NCBI GenBank assembly: GCA_946894095.1
Contig: OX335645.2
Location: 22,467,001-22,531,000, forward strand
Direction: 5' to 3'
DNA length: 64,000 bases
From: Incurvaria masculella
Taxonomy: Eukaryota; Arthropoda; Insecta; Lepidoptera; Incurvariidae
In this document: positions 35,144-48,300 of the stretch, one piece after another
How the letters are laid out: each line of letters starts with the position of its first letter
How positions within the stretch are numbered: the first letter of the stretch is position 1
The notes under the pieces: model-generated
Seen by the model: only the letters and a program-made list of their open reading frames with translations
Told to the model about the DNA's origin: nothing
Database searches by the model: none
Position numbers and translations under genes: made by a program

Positions 35144-38100
35144 GTGAGTGGACTGAAATTGAATCCAGAAATACTCATAGAGCTCCGCTAATTTGAGTGA
35201 AAGCTCATTGGTGAGCTTATTTTATCAGAAGATCTAATGCAGCGGCTGTGCGTAGAGATCGTAGGCAGATTTTCGGCCCTATGTTTCCAGATAATGTTAA
35301 CCTTTGGCTGAACCCACGTTTTCAAGTGAGCGCAGCAAACTTATAAGCAATCGTAAAACGAAAATGAACTTGCGTGTTTTTTCTAATATGCATCAACGAG
35401 GGAAACATAGATTTAAACTCGTTTAACAGTTAAAACACACTGGTAACGTACGTATTAATAATATAGTAACCATTAAGGAATATGCAGCTACCAGGGGTAG
35501 GGCTTTGTCACCTAAACCATGGCATGTTAGCTTTGTGGCCTAAGTAGACAGTAACACACCTGCAATAATAAGAACATTAAAGGGTTAGTTAGGTGTTTTA
35601 GGTGTGGTGTTGTGGATTCATTTATAATCTTCAGGCGAGCCTATAGACATGGATGAGATCCCCATGTGTGGTCAAAAAACTTCTTGGACATCAAAAGTAA
35701 AATAGGTATTTGGTAATTTATCATCACTATATTTTTGTGGAACTGTGCATTGTTGAGTTATATCACACTTAGGGTCTCTTCCACCAAGTGCTGATTAGCT
35801 TAATCCTCACACATTAAAGGGCCTTTCTTACCATCTCGCAATCTATACCAGTACAATATGATCAGCACTTTAGTAATAAAGGTCCTTAAAGTAAAGATTG
35901 GTGCCAATCACCAAGTGCTGATTTATTATTGACCTTTAAGTGTCTTTATTACTAAAGTGCTGATTATCTTGTACTGGTATCGGTTGCGAGATGGTACTAA
36001 ATATAGTACATGGTACACATTAAGTGAGGATTCAGCCAATCAGTACTTGGTGGAAGAGACCCTTATGGCCTTTTTCACCTACTGCTGATTAGCTTAGTAG
36101 CCACACCTAAATCAGCACGTAGTCGCACCAAGTGCTGATTTATTTTAATCCAGCCTTTATTTAAGCCTTTATTACTAAAGTGCTGATAACTTGTACTGGT
36201 ATTGATTACAATCTGCTAAGAAATCAGCAGTAGGTGAAAAAGGCCCTTACTGTCTGCTGTTAGCCCAGCATTGCCTCAGTAACAAGATACCATGCAAGGA
36301 CCCACGCTATCTATATATTTTTAGATGTAAATAGGTACAATAAAGTCATCACATCGTCAATTTGGTCATGATCCCACTATAATTTCATCGTTTTTAGGGT
36401 TCCGTACCCAAAGGGTGAAAACGGAACCCTATTACTAAGCCTCCGCTGTCCGTCCGTCCGTCCGTCCGTCCGTCTGTCACAGGGCTGTATCTCATGAACG
36501 GTAATAGTTAGGCAGCTGAAATTTTCACAGAGTATGTATTTATTTTGCCGCTATAACAACAAATAGGTAACATTTTGTAATTATTAAAATTAAAGGGGGC
36601 CCATATACAAAAAACCTTTTTTTTTGTGTTAAATCTTGTACGATGGCACGGAACCCTTCGTGTGCGAGTCCGACTCGCACTTGCCCGGTTTTTAATATAA
36701 AAAAATATCCGAGATAGGTACATAAGAAAAGATTTGATCCATGGCCTGACTAACCGCTGTGTAAATGTGAAATTTCTTAACACATGGGTCACCAACTTAC
36801 CGATAGGATATATGTTAGAAATATAAGAAGGGACATAAATGCTAATGATTTAAAGTACTTAACAAAAAATAAAAGGTTTTATTTTATTATTTAAAATCGT
36901 TCCTCATAACAGTACATTCAATAAAGACTTAACTGCGCATACAAAAGTGTGAACCCACAAATTTATCTTACAGAACGATAACATTGTTTCTGATATGCCA
37001 GTATGTTCTAATTCTAATAATAGTTCCCCTGCACACACGACTAGGCGTAGTTACGTGTTACGTAGAGTACAGGAGACACTCCGAATACCAACGAACCCGC
37101 GTGAGTTACTGCGCCCGATTTAAACGAACGGATACGGAACAAACGTGATCTATTCTTAGTGCCTGTGCCCAATATCGTTCCATGGGCGCATTGACACTGA
37201 GGAGACAGCCGGATGAGACCATCGCGATCGTCATCTGTTCGATATTCAAAACACCCGCAACGTTTGCCCTCTGCTCTGTGAAAAAAATCCTCCCGCGTGA
37301 AGCATGTATCAAGGTCACTTCTTAAATGTGTTCGGTTTCCTAACCTTGACACATTCTCCGCAGAAATTCAATATTTTTAACCGACTTCAAAAAAGGAGGA
37401 GGTTCACAATTCGTCCGTATGTTCTTTTTTTATGTTTGTTACCTCATAACTTTCGCCTGGGTGAACCGATTTTGATAATTATTTTTTTATTTGAAAGCTG
37501 GTGCTTTCCGTGTGGTCCCAGGAAGTGCGCTGAACCTACAAACAACGAACAGACCCTGACTGTTCAACCGCAAATTAATTAAAAAGTTAATGTCGCACCA
37601 CTAAAAAGAGACATTAAAGATATCGCCACTAGTGTTGCATTATTGTAAGTGCTTAACTCGTTTTACGTTCCTATGCCCCACAGGACCACACCTCGCGCTT
37701 AGTGTCGGTTTGATTGAATTGGCCCATCCCACACCGTTCTTTAGTACGGCTTTATGCGCCCATTCAGTTGATGAAAATAGCCGACCAATACGTAGAGTCA
37801 ACTGTCTGCCGCTCGTAATGTTGACTGGTTAACTGCTAGGGGAGCAGTGTTCATTGTGAAGGCAGCTACTTACATACTTGTCAGCCTCGCGATAGCCAGC
37901 TGGCGCGACACCTCAGTGTACGATCATCGAGGTTAAACAACACTGGGCTGGGCCGTTGAGGCTGGCCATTTTTCGAATTACGCACAAAATCTATTGTTTT
38001 ATGTTAAGCGCGGCATACGGCGTACGCCAGGACCTAAACTGCCCTCCTTATTAAAAAGGCGGTAACTACATATGGGCCTCATATGTAGTTCGTTTTTGAA

Positions 38101-41100
38101 CAGTCAGGGGGTCTGCGAAAACGATTCCGGCCGGCCAGGTGCTTCTTCACACCACGTTTCTCCTTCCTTACCTACTATAGTGCTTGGCATTCAATGTGGC
38201 ACCAACACATTACAATTGACTACAGAAATTGTAAAACAGTCGCTGGTGTATATCTTCGGGAAACACATGACTAATATGTTATAGGTATATGCGATTTAGT
38301 ATTATGTATGCAGCGTATATCTTTACTAAACTGTGCAACTATGTTCGCCTTCATAAAGTCCAAAAAGCATAAGGTCCAAAACCCAGAACATCCAAAAGTA
38401 TGTATTTTTGCAGGGTCGCCTTCATAAAGTCCAAAAAGCATAAGGTCCAAAACCCAGAACATCCAAAAGTATGTATTTTTGCATATATTTATAAATGCAA
38501 ATATTATAATCTAACCTAACCTAACCTAACCTAATTGAAAAAGTCCCGAATTCATTAGTGTTTTAGACGGTATGGGTTTTGGACTTTGTGCTTTTTGGAC
38601 TTTATGATGCGTCCCCTTTTTGCATATATTTATAAATGCAAATATTATAATCTAACCTAACCTAACCTAACCTAATTGAAAAAGTTCCGTATTCATTAGT
38701 GTTTTGGACGGTATGGGTTTTGGACTTTGTGCTTTTTGGACTTTATGATGCGTGAAATTTCGTCCGATCCATTATGGATCCTGAGTCTGAAATAAATATT
38801 TTATTATTATTCACAGAATATCATTTATTTACACGTTTCATTTATATTATGTTTATATTTACCATTAAATATACACATAAAAATAATGTAAGAACGGAGT
38901 CTTCTCCACCGGGCGGCGAGAGAGCACGCTGATGGGCGCAGGCCGGGGTGGCGGCGCTCTCCGAGACGACGTGAGCCAGGCATCGAGCGATTGACGCGGG
39001 CCAACTCCATCCCCATTTCAGAGAGACAGAAGCCTGCCGACCTCAAGCACGCCAAAGAAGTACTGGGTCCCGCAGGGGCCGTGCGGCTGGTCCCCTTTAT
39101 TTAGCCAAGCAATAAACGACATCGCATATCCTCCAAATTATTTAGGGTCCTTACAATCTGTGCCCACGTAGGCGTATGCCCACGCGCCTGTCAAATTCGT
39201 TAGTCAATTTCTTGCAGGCACAATGCACGATCATCTCGTTGACCTTCGCGAAGTGACCAGCGCATCTTCAATTGGTGTGGCCAGGTCACCAATACGCAGT
39301 ATTGTTGGATATATTTGATACGACGAGTTCTAATCTCGGCAAATGAACGACATACAACAACGATCTTAACCCAAATAGTATTTTTAAGAAACATACACAA
39401 AATATTACAAACAATCTGAAATCAAAGTACAGATGTTGATTACCTATATACTTTTCCAATGATAAGAATATACTATGCATAGACGAAATCAACCGTAAGA
39501 CCACTGCATATATTCGCATCCTACTTTGATACTGCAGTTGTCATTTCTGATCAATTGACTGACCCACACCCATATAAATGTTTTATAGAATAGTTAAATA
39601 CATTCTGCATTCAAAGCTTGAATGACAATTACTAACTTTAGATGTAGCCCCGGTTGCACGAAGAGACGGCTGAGTTAATCAATGTTCAAACACGTCACTT
39701 TCAGCGACCCGCATAGAGTTCCTTCCACACGTCCACACAAAGTGAGGTGTTTGATCATACTTTGACGTTGATTTTGATTTTTTGTTCTTTCGTGCACTCG
39801 GCCCGTAGTCTATTGTGGTGACAACCACGGGTTCGAAAGCCACCTCATTCTTTCTGATCTGAGAATTAAATGGGCATTTTCATTGAAGCTGCGGGTCACT
39901 CCATTGATTGGAACGCATGCAAAACTGTAACTGAGTAATAGGTATCTAGGTGGTAGGGTTTTAGGCCCGCCCAGGCAGGAAGGATGGTCAAAGAGCAATG
40001 AAAATGGTCCATGTTTTCCATCTAGTTCAAAGTAGCCGTGTCTAAATAAAGGAAAGTATGGGGATGGCACCTGCTTCTTCTGTACGTGCGTTATAATATT
40101 TAGTTTAGAAATAAAAAACCTGCTAAGTGCGAGTCGGGCTCGCATACGAAGGGTTCCGTACCATCGAACAATATTTAACACATAAATCACGTTTTCATCA
40201 AAATTAAAGGGGGTCCAATTTTTTTTTATGTTACCTATTTGTTGTTGTAGCGGTATAAATAAATACATACTCTGTAAAAAATTCAGCTGCCTATCTATTA
40301 CGGTTCATGAGATACAGCTGTGACAGACAAAAAAAAAACTGTTGCGCAACGAAAAAAAAAAAAAAAACACTTAAAAATGCAGTCGGAGGGTCCTACTCTT
40401 CTACGGTTTACGTTGTGACCTACTCTCAGAATAAAACTAAGCTAACGACAAACATACAGACCAGAAAATTCACAGACCTACTCACACAGAAATGCAAAAA
40501 ATATCTGCATGTGCTGTCGCTCGGCTGTCGTGCAGTGTCGGTTCAAAATGGCTGCTTTAGTGGCATATACATTCCACGGCCACATAAGGGGCCAGGAAGC
40601 TCGCAATGTAAGTCGATCCATGCACTGTGCAGGACGTGCAAACAATGCGAATTACCGTAGGTGCAGTTTTCATGAAGTACATTCCCATTAACTAACAGGG
40701 CGGCGTTTGCCGTTGCGAGGACCCGGAATGGTAGTTCTTTGCGAGGCCTTTGTCTTTGTGGAATTCGTTTTAATAACGACGAGAAATGTTAAATTTAAAA
40801 TAATTTATTAGAAATTAACAAAAAATAATACACCCAAAAAGATAGTAAATTATTAATCATGATCTGAGGTACATTAAAATCATTAATATATCAGTGTTTC
40901 AGAATTGATGTTTATGGCTTTTTATAACAATAAGCCTGGTTTTCACCAAGTGCTGATTTATTTTAATCGACTCTTAAAGCGCTTTTATTACTAAAGTGGT
41001 GATTATCTTGTACTGGTATTGATTGCAAGCTGCTAAGAAAGGCCCTTAATATGTGGCGATTAAGCTAATCACGCACGGCCCGACGCTGTATCGAGTCCAG

Positions 41101-44100
41101 GGAGCCAGGCAGGTGTTTAGCTGAGCCGTCTCACAAATGCGTACATGACTCCACGCAAGACCTTATCTGCGCCTTGGAAAGGAGCAGTATTTGGTCAGGA
41201 CTGAAAAAAATGCATTGCTACTGCATATGTACTAGCATACAATTTGGGAGTAGTAATTGAAATGAAAATAATCTCTACCTGCTACATCTGACCTGCTTCA
41301 AGTAAGTACGAGTAACTCGATCAAACCCAATCGACCTCGAACACAATCTTATAGGTCAATGTTCTACTCGCATTGTGTTTCTAGTGTATCGGCCGAGACA
41401 GACGCACTGCATAATGGATAACTGCAAATTCATTTGTATATGTGTTATCATTTAAGGTGGCCCAACCCGGCGGCCTCAACTCATTTGCGGGCACGGTACA
41501 AAACCATGCTGTTGCGCTCTGGGACCTTCTCTGTTTCTAAGAATAAGACAGGCTCCGTGATAAGGAAGATGCAACCTGTCCACAAAAAAGACAATGTGCA
41601 TAGTGTAGGATTTGGTAAGATTTACGAAAATTTTAATTTCAAAACGACTTATAGCTAAAAGTAAACCACGACCGCTGTAGTCAAAAATCTAACAAAAACC
41701 AAATAGATTATAAATCTTGATTAAATAAGCTATGTCTGATGACTAATCTTTTTAAGATGTTCTTACTTTATCATTGCGTAATCCACCTCCAAAGTTATTG
41801 TATAAAACGCTCGAAAAATCCGAACTTTCGGACGTTATAACTTGGAAACCAAACATAATTTTACAATGCCAATGGTCATCAGACATCTACTTCAATCAAA
41901 TAAAGCTATTTGAGCAAAATTTTGGATCTCTGACAATAAATTTAGGCGTGATCTTCTTTCCCCTTTTGTATCGGGAGATGAGCGGGTTGGGCCACCTTTA
42001 CCATTGGCATTGTAAAATTGTGTTTGGTTTCCAAGTTATAACGTCCGAAAGTTCGGATTTTTCGCGCGTTTTATACAATTACTTTGGAAGTGGATTACGC
42101 AATGATAAAGTAACAACATTTTAAAAAGATTAGTCATCAGACATAGCTTGTTTAATCAAGATTTATAATCTATTTGGTTTTTGTTAGATTTTTAACTACA
42201 GCGGTCGTGGTTTACTTTTAGCTATAAGTCGTTTTGAAATTAAAATTTTCTTAAATCTTACCAAATCATACACTATGCACATTGTCTTTTTTGTGGACAG
42301 GTTGCATCTTCCTCATAACGGAGCCTGTCTTATTCTTAGAAACAGAGAAGGTCCCAGAGCGCAACAGCACGGTTTTGTACCGTGCCCGCAAATGAGTTGA
42401 GGCCGCCGGGTTGGGCCACCTTAACGTTACGCATATCTACTTGAGAGAAAACGTTTGTGCTCGTCGAGAGAAACAGCAATGAATCCAGTTGTTACAAAAT
42501 TAGTATTGGCGCTCTGAGCTAGACCTCGCGGGTCTGTCTTTGCACCGCGCACAATACAACAAAATCAAAACAATACAATACAATAATTTGCCAGCCCGCA
42601 GGTAGCCCAGTGGCGCGACACCTTGCGTTTCGATAAGCTGGGTGAAGCACCTCTGAGCGCAGTTGGGTGACCTTTCTCAACCGTTGAGGCTGGCTGTTGT
42701 CCGGATTCCACGTAAAACTGTAGGTCCCCTTCCTTACTTAGTCGTACAGTTAATGCCGCCCGGGTTGGCACCATCGCATTGAATGAACGATGGTCGAAGC
42801 GGCAATGAAAATTGTCCGTATTTTCCATCCAGTATTGAGCCGAGCAAAATAAAGAAGGTCCTGGCATAGCACTTAGTGCCCATGTGGCGTGTTAGGCTAA
42901 TATCTCACGGTCAGTTTGGTATAAGCCATCCATGTCCAATTACATCCAGTTCCTTGATTTGGGTTCCCTATACAAATGACGAATTCTTGACAATTGTTCT
43001 TGTCACTCAGGGAATCAGGTGTACAATTATTTGGTAATCTCAGTAATCTCAGGTAATCTTAGGTGGAAGTTTTGGGGAATCCGATGTGATTCCGAGGAAT
43101 CTAGAAATCTTAGGTAATCTGGAGTAATCTTAGGAAATCTGGGAACCCCGAGGAAATTATTGGTACTTAATCCTATCACATTCATGGTAATTTCGGTGAA
43201 TCGGAAAATCTTCCGCAATGCTGGTATTCCTGAAATCATTCGAAAATCCTCATGGAATATTTTGGTGATAAATTTTTTTTTTTTTATTATTATGATTTCA
43301 GTAATGAAGTACTCAGAATACTTTTTGAATGACCATCCTCTGCAAGACCTTTTCATTTTGCTTATTAGAAATATTGTTTAGTATTCTACTAATTAATTAA
43401 TAAGTTTCATTTTGGAAGAGCACCATTCTGCATGAACATTTTTTTTTAATTTTAAAATAAATTGCAGTATTCCACTCAAATCGGGAGTCATCCATTTTAT
43501 TTTGGAAGACCATCCTGACCGGGGCGAGGATTTGAAGCTCCTCTAGCCCCTAGACTGCTAGCTGTCGTATAAAAAAATTTGGAAAAATGTCCCTCTAATA
43601 CAATACCGCATAGCACTCAATCTTTGTTTACCAGAATCCACCTTCCTTTAAACTACACATGTTTCATATTTCATTCAGAAATACATCTGAAGACTAGACA
43701 TTATGTTCAAAGATATGTGCTGTCACTATTACTTTGTATATTCGAAACCTAGCTGGCATATTCCTTCTAAACTATAATTTAAAAAAATCACGTATCTTTG
43801 TATTTCTTTCAGGGATCCTGCTGACTTTCTACGCGATATTCTACGCAGTGCTCGCGGCCATGTTCTACACCTGCATGTTCGTCCTGCTGAGAGTCCTGCC
43901 AGAGGACCGTCCCATGTACAGAATGGAACAATCGCTCATTGGTAATCCCCTTATTTTTATCTCTGGTACGCACCTAGTAGACTCTTTACACTTTTGCCAT
44001 ATACAGTCATTTACTCTGAAACCTATACACCGGAAACAGATAAAAACGCGAGATCTCGAAGTCAACCATTGAGTAAAAGGTATTTGCAGTGTATACATTT

Positions 44101-45336
44101 GAAAGTGACGACCGCATATTGATTTACGCTATGTTAAAATTAAAATTTTGATTAATATTGTACAATGTTGGTTAGTTGTTTTCAGTAAATGTATTGTTGC
44201 TTTCACGTGTTTATGACGGGTTATTTACTGACATGCTGCAGGAAGAGTTCAGCTAAAACAAGCCACCATGATGATATCGGAACGTTCCATCGTAACGTGC
44301 TGTGAGCATCACTTTCTATTATTAATTACTCTCACTTTTAATGTTTACATTTGCGATAATTGCATTTTCAACGTTTTTTTCTTTCTTTTAACAGAGAGAT
44401 ATTAAAACTTATTATTATTATTATTATTATTTAGTTTATAACACTAGCAGCTATAAGCTGATGCGTGCATATCAGGTTTTAGAACTACTGAGTGCACTTG
44501 TTTTTTTTTTTGTTTTTTGTTTTATGTTTATTTATTTATGGTGTATTTCCATATTTATATTTGTCTAGTAAATTTTTGAACCCATTAACTGTTTTGGCAC
44601 TTATGACTTCCTGTGGTAGTTGATTACAGGAGTGTACAACTCTGTTGCAAAGAAAATGTTTTCTGGGGTTTGTCCTTGAGGAAGAGTGGTTCAGCTTTAG
44701 GCTATGTCCTCTAAGGTGAGTCAATGTGTTTATTGCAAACATTTCGTTGAGTTTGGAGGTACTGTAGTAATTATTGAGGATCTTATAGACTTCGATGAGG
44801 TCTCCACGCTGCCTTCGCTCATGAAGAGGTGTGAGCTTTAGTGCCCTTAGCCGTTGCTCATATTCCTGATGCTTTAGATGCACAATCATTTTTGTAGCCC
44901 TCCTCTGGACTCGTTCTAAAATATCGATGTCTTTTTGTAGGTATGGGCTCCAGATCTGAAAGGCGTATTCTAAAATAGGGCGGACATATGTTTTGTAAAG
45001 TTTTAAAAATAGTTCAGTGGTTATGTAAGAGAAAACTTTTCTTATCATGTAGAGCAATGAGTTAGCCCGCTTGACAACTTCCATTATGCGTGTTTCCCAT
45101 TTTAAATTATTTGCTATCGTAACACCAAGGTCGCGCTGAGATGTGACTTCTTCCACAATATTGCCATTAATGAAGTATTGTAGGTGTGGGTTTTTGGGTC
45201 CGATGTGCAGCACTGTACATTTACTGGCATTTAGTGACAGTAACCATTCTCTTGTCCACTCAATGATGTCGTCCAAAGTACACTGTATTTGATTTTGAGC
45301 TATTATTGGGTTTGCAAAGAACTTCGTGTCATATAC

Positions 45337-45374
<38 letters not shown>

Positions 45375-48300
45375 GGTTCAACTTAATGGCCTAAAACACG
45401 GAGATCGACGATGGAATAATACAATTTGGAAAGTAGCGATGTCTTACAGCACAAGTAAACAAAATAATCCGATTTTTTTTGTTAGGTATATCACTCAAAA
45501 ACCCGTGATGGACGAACTATCTACATACAAATTTGTACGGAACCCTCCTCGGTGCGCAAGTCAAACTCGCACTTGTCCAGTTGTAAAACGGTTTATGCAA
45601 AGGTGCATACAAAGCCTCCTCGCCTCGCCTCCAAAAAACCGGGAGTCCACACCAGGGTTCGTCATTTTTCACGTCTGACCAAAAACTACTTCTTTATACA
45701 AGGCGCAGATAAGGTCTGTCGTGGAGTATTTTAGCGTTTGCGGGACGTCTCAGCTTAGTACAGTCGAACAAAGAGTTTAGGATACACATCCGGTTGAATT
45801 AAAAGATGAAAAGTCGAAATACTTTGACTTTTGGAAACAATTATAGTGTTCATTATAGATTCAAACATAGCTGAGGATATCAACTAGCTACTGAGTAAAC
45901 AAAACCCTAACAAAATTGAATCGGAGGTTGTATTTAAACACCATTCATTTTTACGTTTAACCGGAAGTGTATCCTTTAACCTTTGGTTGACTGTACATGC
46001 TTGGCTCCCTGGACTCGATACAGTGTATGGCCGTGCGTCTCATTGACGACCCTAAGATATCCCTGAATTAAGCGACCTTCAACTTCAAAGAGATGTAGGG
46101 TCTCCCTCTGTGTTCTATAATCCTTACTTTGGTTTTTAGCATGGAGAATACTTATCGGAGTTGGATAACGCTGTCCCTCCGTCTCCCTTTCTACCATCGC
46201 TCAACGCGGAAAAGACTCATTCACTGGCGACATTACCAAAATAAGAACCAACCGATCCTAAATATCATTTGGAAAACTATACAAACGACTTAGTATTTTC
46301 CCTAAAGTACAACCTGGGGGTGAAGAAGCACCTGCCCGGCCGGAATGTCGGAATCACAGACCGCTCAACTTCAAAACATCCATGGGCGTCGTCAAGCACC
46401 TCTTATGTAAGGTTCTGGCGTATGCCATATGACGCGCTTAACATAGAAAATAATATATGATTGTGTCGTGTTATTTGTTTTTGATCTTAACAGTCTATGA
46501 ATTGCAATGGCAGGGCCGTACCTTATTGTAATGACTAGCCACCTCTTAATTTCTGTACCCCACTGGTTCCTTTGCAGGCACCAACCCTGGCATGGGTTTC
46601 CGGCCCCAGTTCGTGGACGAGGCTTCCCTCATCTGGTACGACCACACCAACGAGACTCAGGTGGAGAAGTACGTAAAGGACATCGAGGAGATGCTGCAAC
46701 GTGAGGAACTCTGTGCTATAGAAAACTCAGCAGAACCTTAACAGCTTAACAAAAGACGCAGTAACTCCACTGTTAAGGATGTTCCGACCCATACAATGTT
46801 TTTTTTTACACAGAACGCAAAAAGTATTGCACTTTAAGGCACGAATTCGTCAAAAATATTAAATATAGCCATAGTAGTTGCAGCGAAAACATATTCACAA
46901 TTTCAGGTTTAATGGTTTCGTTGTAATTGCCGATTAGAAGTTTTACACCGTTAGATGGCGCTGTTAAATAAAAATCGTATTTAAATGAATTGTAACAAAA
47001 CCAATAATCCTGAAATTGTGAAATTGTTTTCGCTGCAAGTAATATGACTATATTAAACTTTTATTATTAATTCGTGGCTTAAAGTGCAATACTTTTTGCG
47101 TTATGTGTGCAAACAACTTTATATGCGTCGGAACAGCCTTAAGTCACTCAGTGCCCTTACCGCGTTTTTGTCCAATTTTTAACCGAATTCAAAAAAAGGA
47201 GGTTCTCAATTCGATTGTATGTTTTTTGTATGTTTGTTACGCGATTACTACGCCAATTATGAATACATTTTAATGGTTATTTTTTTTCATAAACTTAAGT
47301 TCTCTTCATTTCTTAAAACAAATAAGAATTTGTATTTTATATTTTTTTTAAATTGGTAGACAAGCTACACTCAGACAGGTCAGGTCTAATGTAGCTTTAG
47401 TGTATCTGTGTTGCGCTTTGTTGAGGAAACAATTATTTCAAGTTTTGGGAATATATAGACTCTAATTCCAAACCTAAAAAAGCATATTTGAAGGGTAGAT
47501 GATTTTTTTTTTCATATCTGTTACCATTCTTTAATTCATGCATGTTTTGGGGGTTTACACTTTTCCTTACATTACATTACATTAACTCCACTGATAAGTA
47601 CCTAATGTAGCTGTTGGAGCTGCTTACGTGAGGTGAGAGTTTAGCTCATGTTTTGTAGATTCCCAGCTTGGTTTTCAGGGGGAGCTCCGAATCCTGGACT
47701 AAATCCCGCCCTCGCCACACGGGTCTAGTTGATAGTTTCAGTGCAATGCTTGAGAGGCAGCGTTCTAAAATGGCGCCTAACTATTTCGCCCAGGAATTGC
47801 ATTGGCACATAAAAGACATTAAAGTATTATTCAAGGGTGAAATAATTGCATGCACGCAATTCGGAATGCACTTTCTTATACGTGAGCGTCCATGCACTTA
47901 TTATGACAGACCATGCAATGAATATACATTGATTTTAGCGATTTAAAATTACCCCCCTTAACAGTCTCTCATTCTGAGCAATCTCACTCTAAAAGAAAGT
48001 TACTGTAAATAAAAAATCACATTTCTGGGTTCAGTGGTTCCGAAAACTCGTTGTTGTATTTAAGTACCAAACTACTGAACCGATTTTGATAAAAAAATTG
48101 GGGCCACCTGCGAATATACCCTTTCGAACAAAAAAACAATTCTAAATCGATCCCTGGGTTTTCGAGTAATCGGTGAACATCCATAAAAAAAAGATTCCTC
48201 CTTTTTTTTAAGTCGTTTACACTGCATCTAGTGTCCGTAGTTCACATACGTTGTAATTCCACCGAATAGTAACTATTACTCTCCGGCAGCGTACTTGGAC

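Noticed and set aside
38513..38534. Interstitial telomere marking a chromosome fusion
   Set aside because: Only about four CCTAA units, present twice as part of a duplicated fold-back element, so it moves with the element.
41774..42124. 116-codon ORF on + strand
   Set aside because: Runs across the junction of two inverted TTAA elements; pure repeat DNA.
44536..45381. Functional host gene on the minus strand
   Set aside because: The 281-codon frame is an RT C-terminus of a CR1-like LINE, begins in a (TA)n microsatellite and has an A-rich 3' tail.
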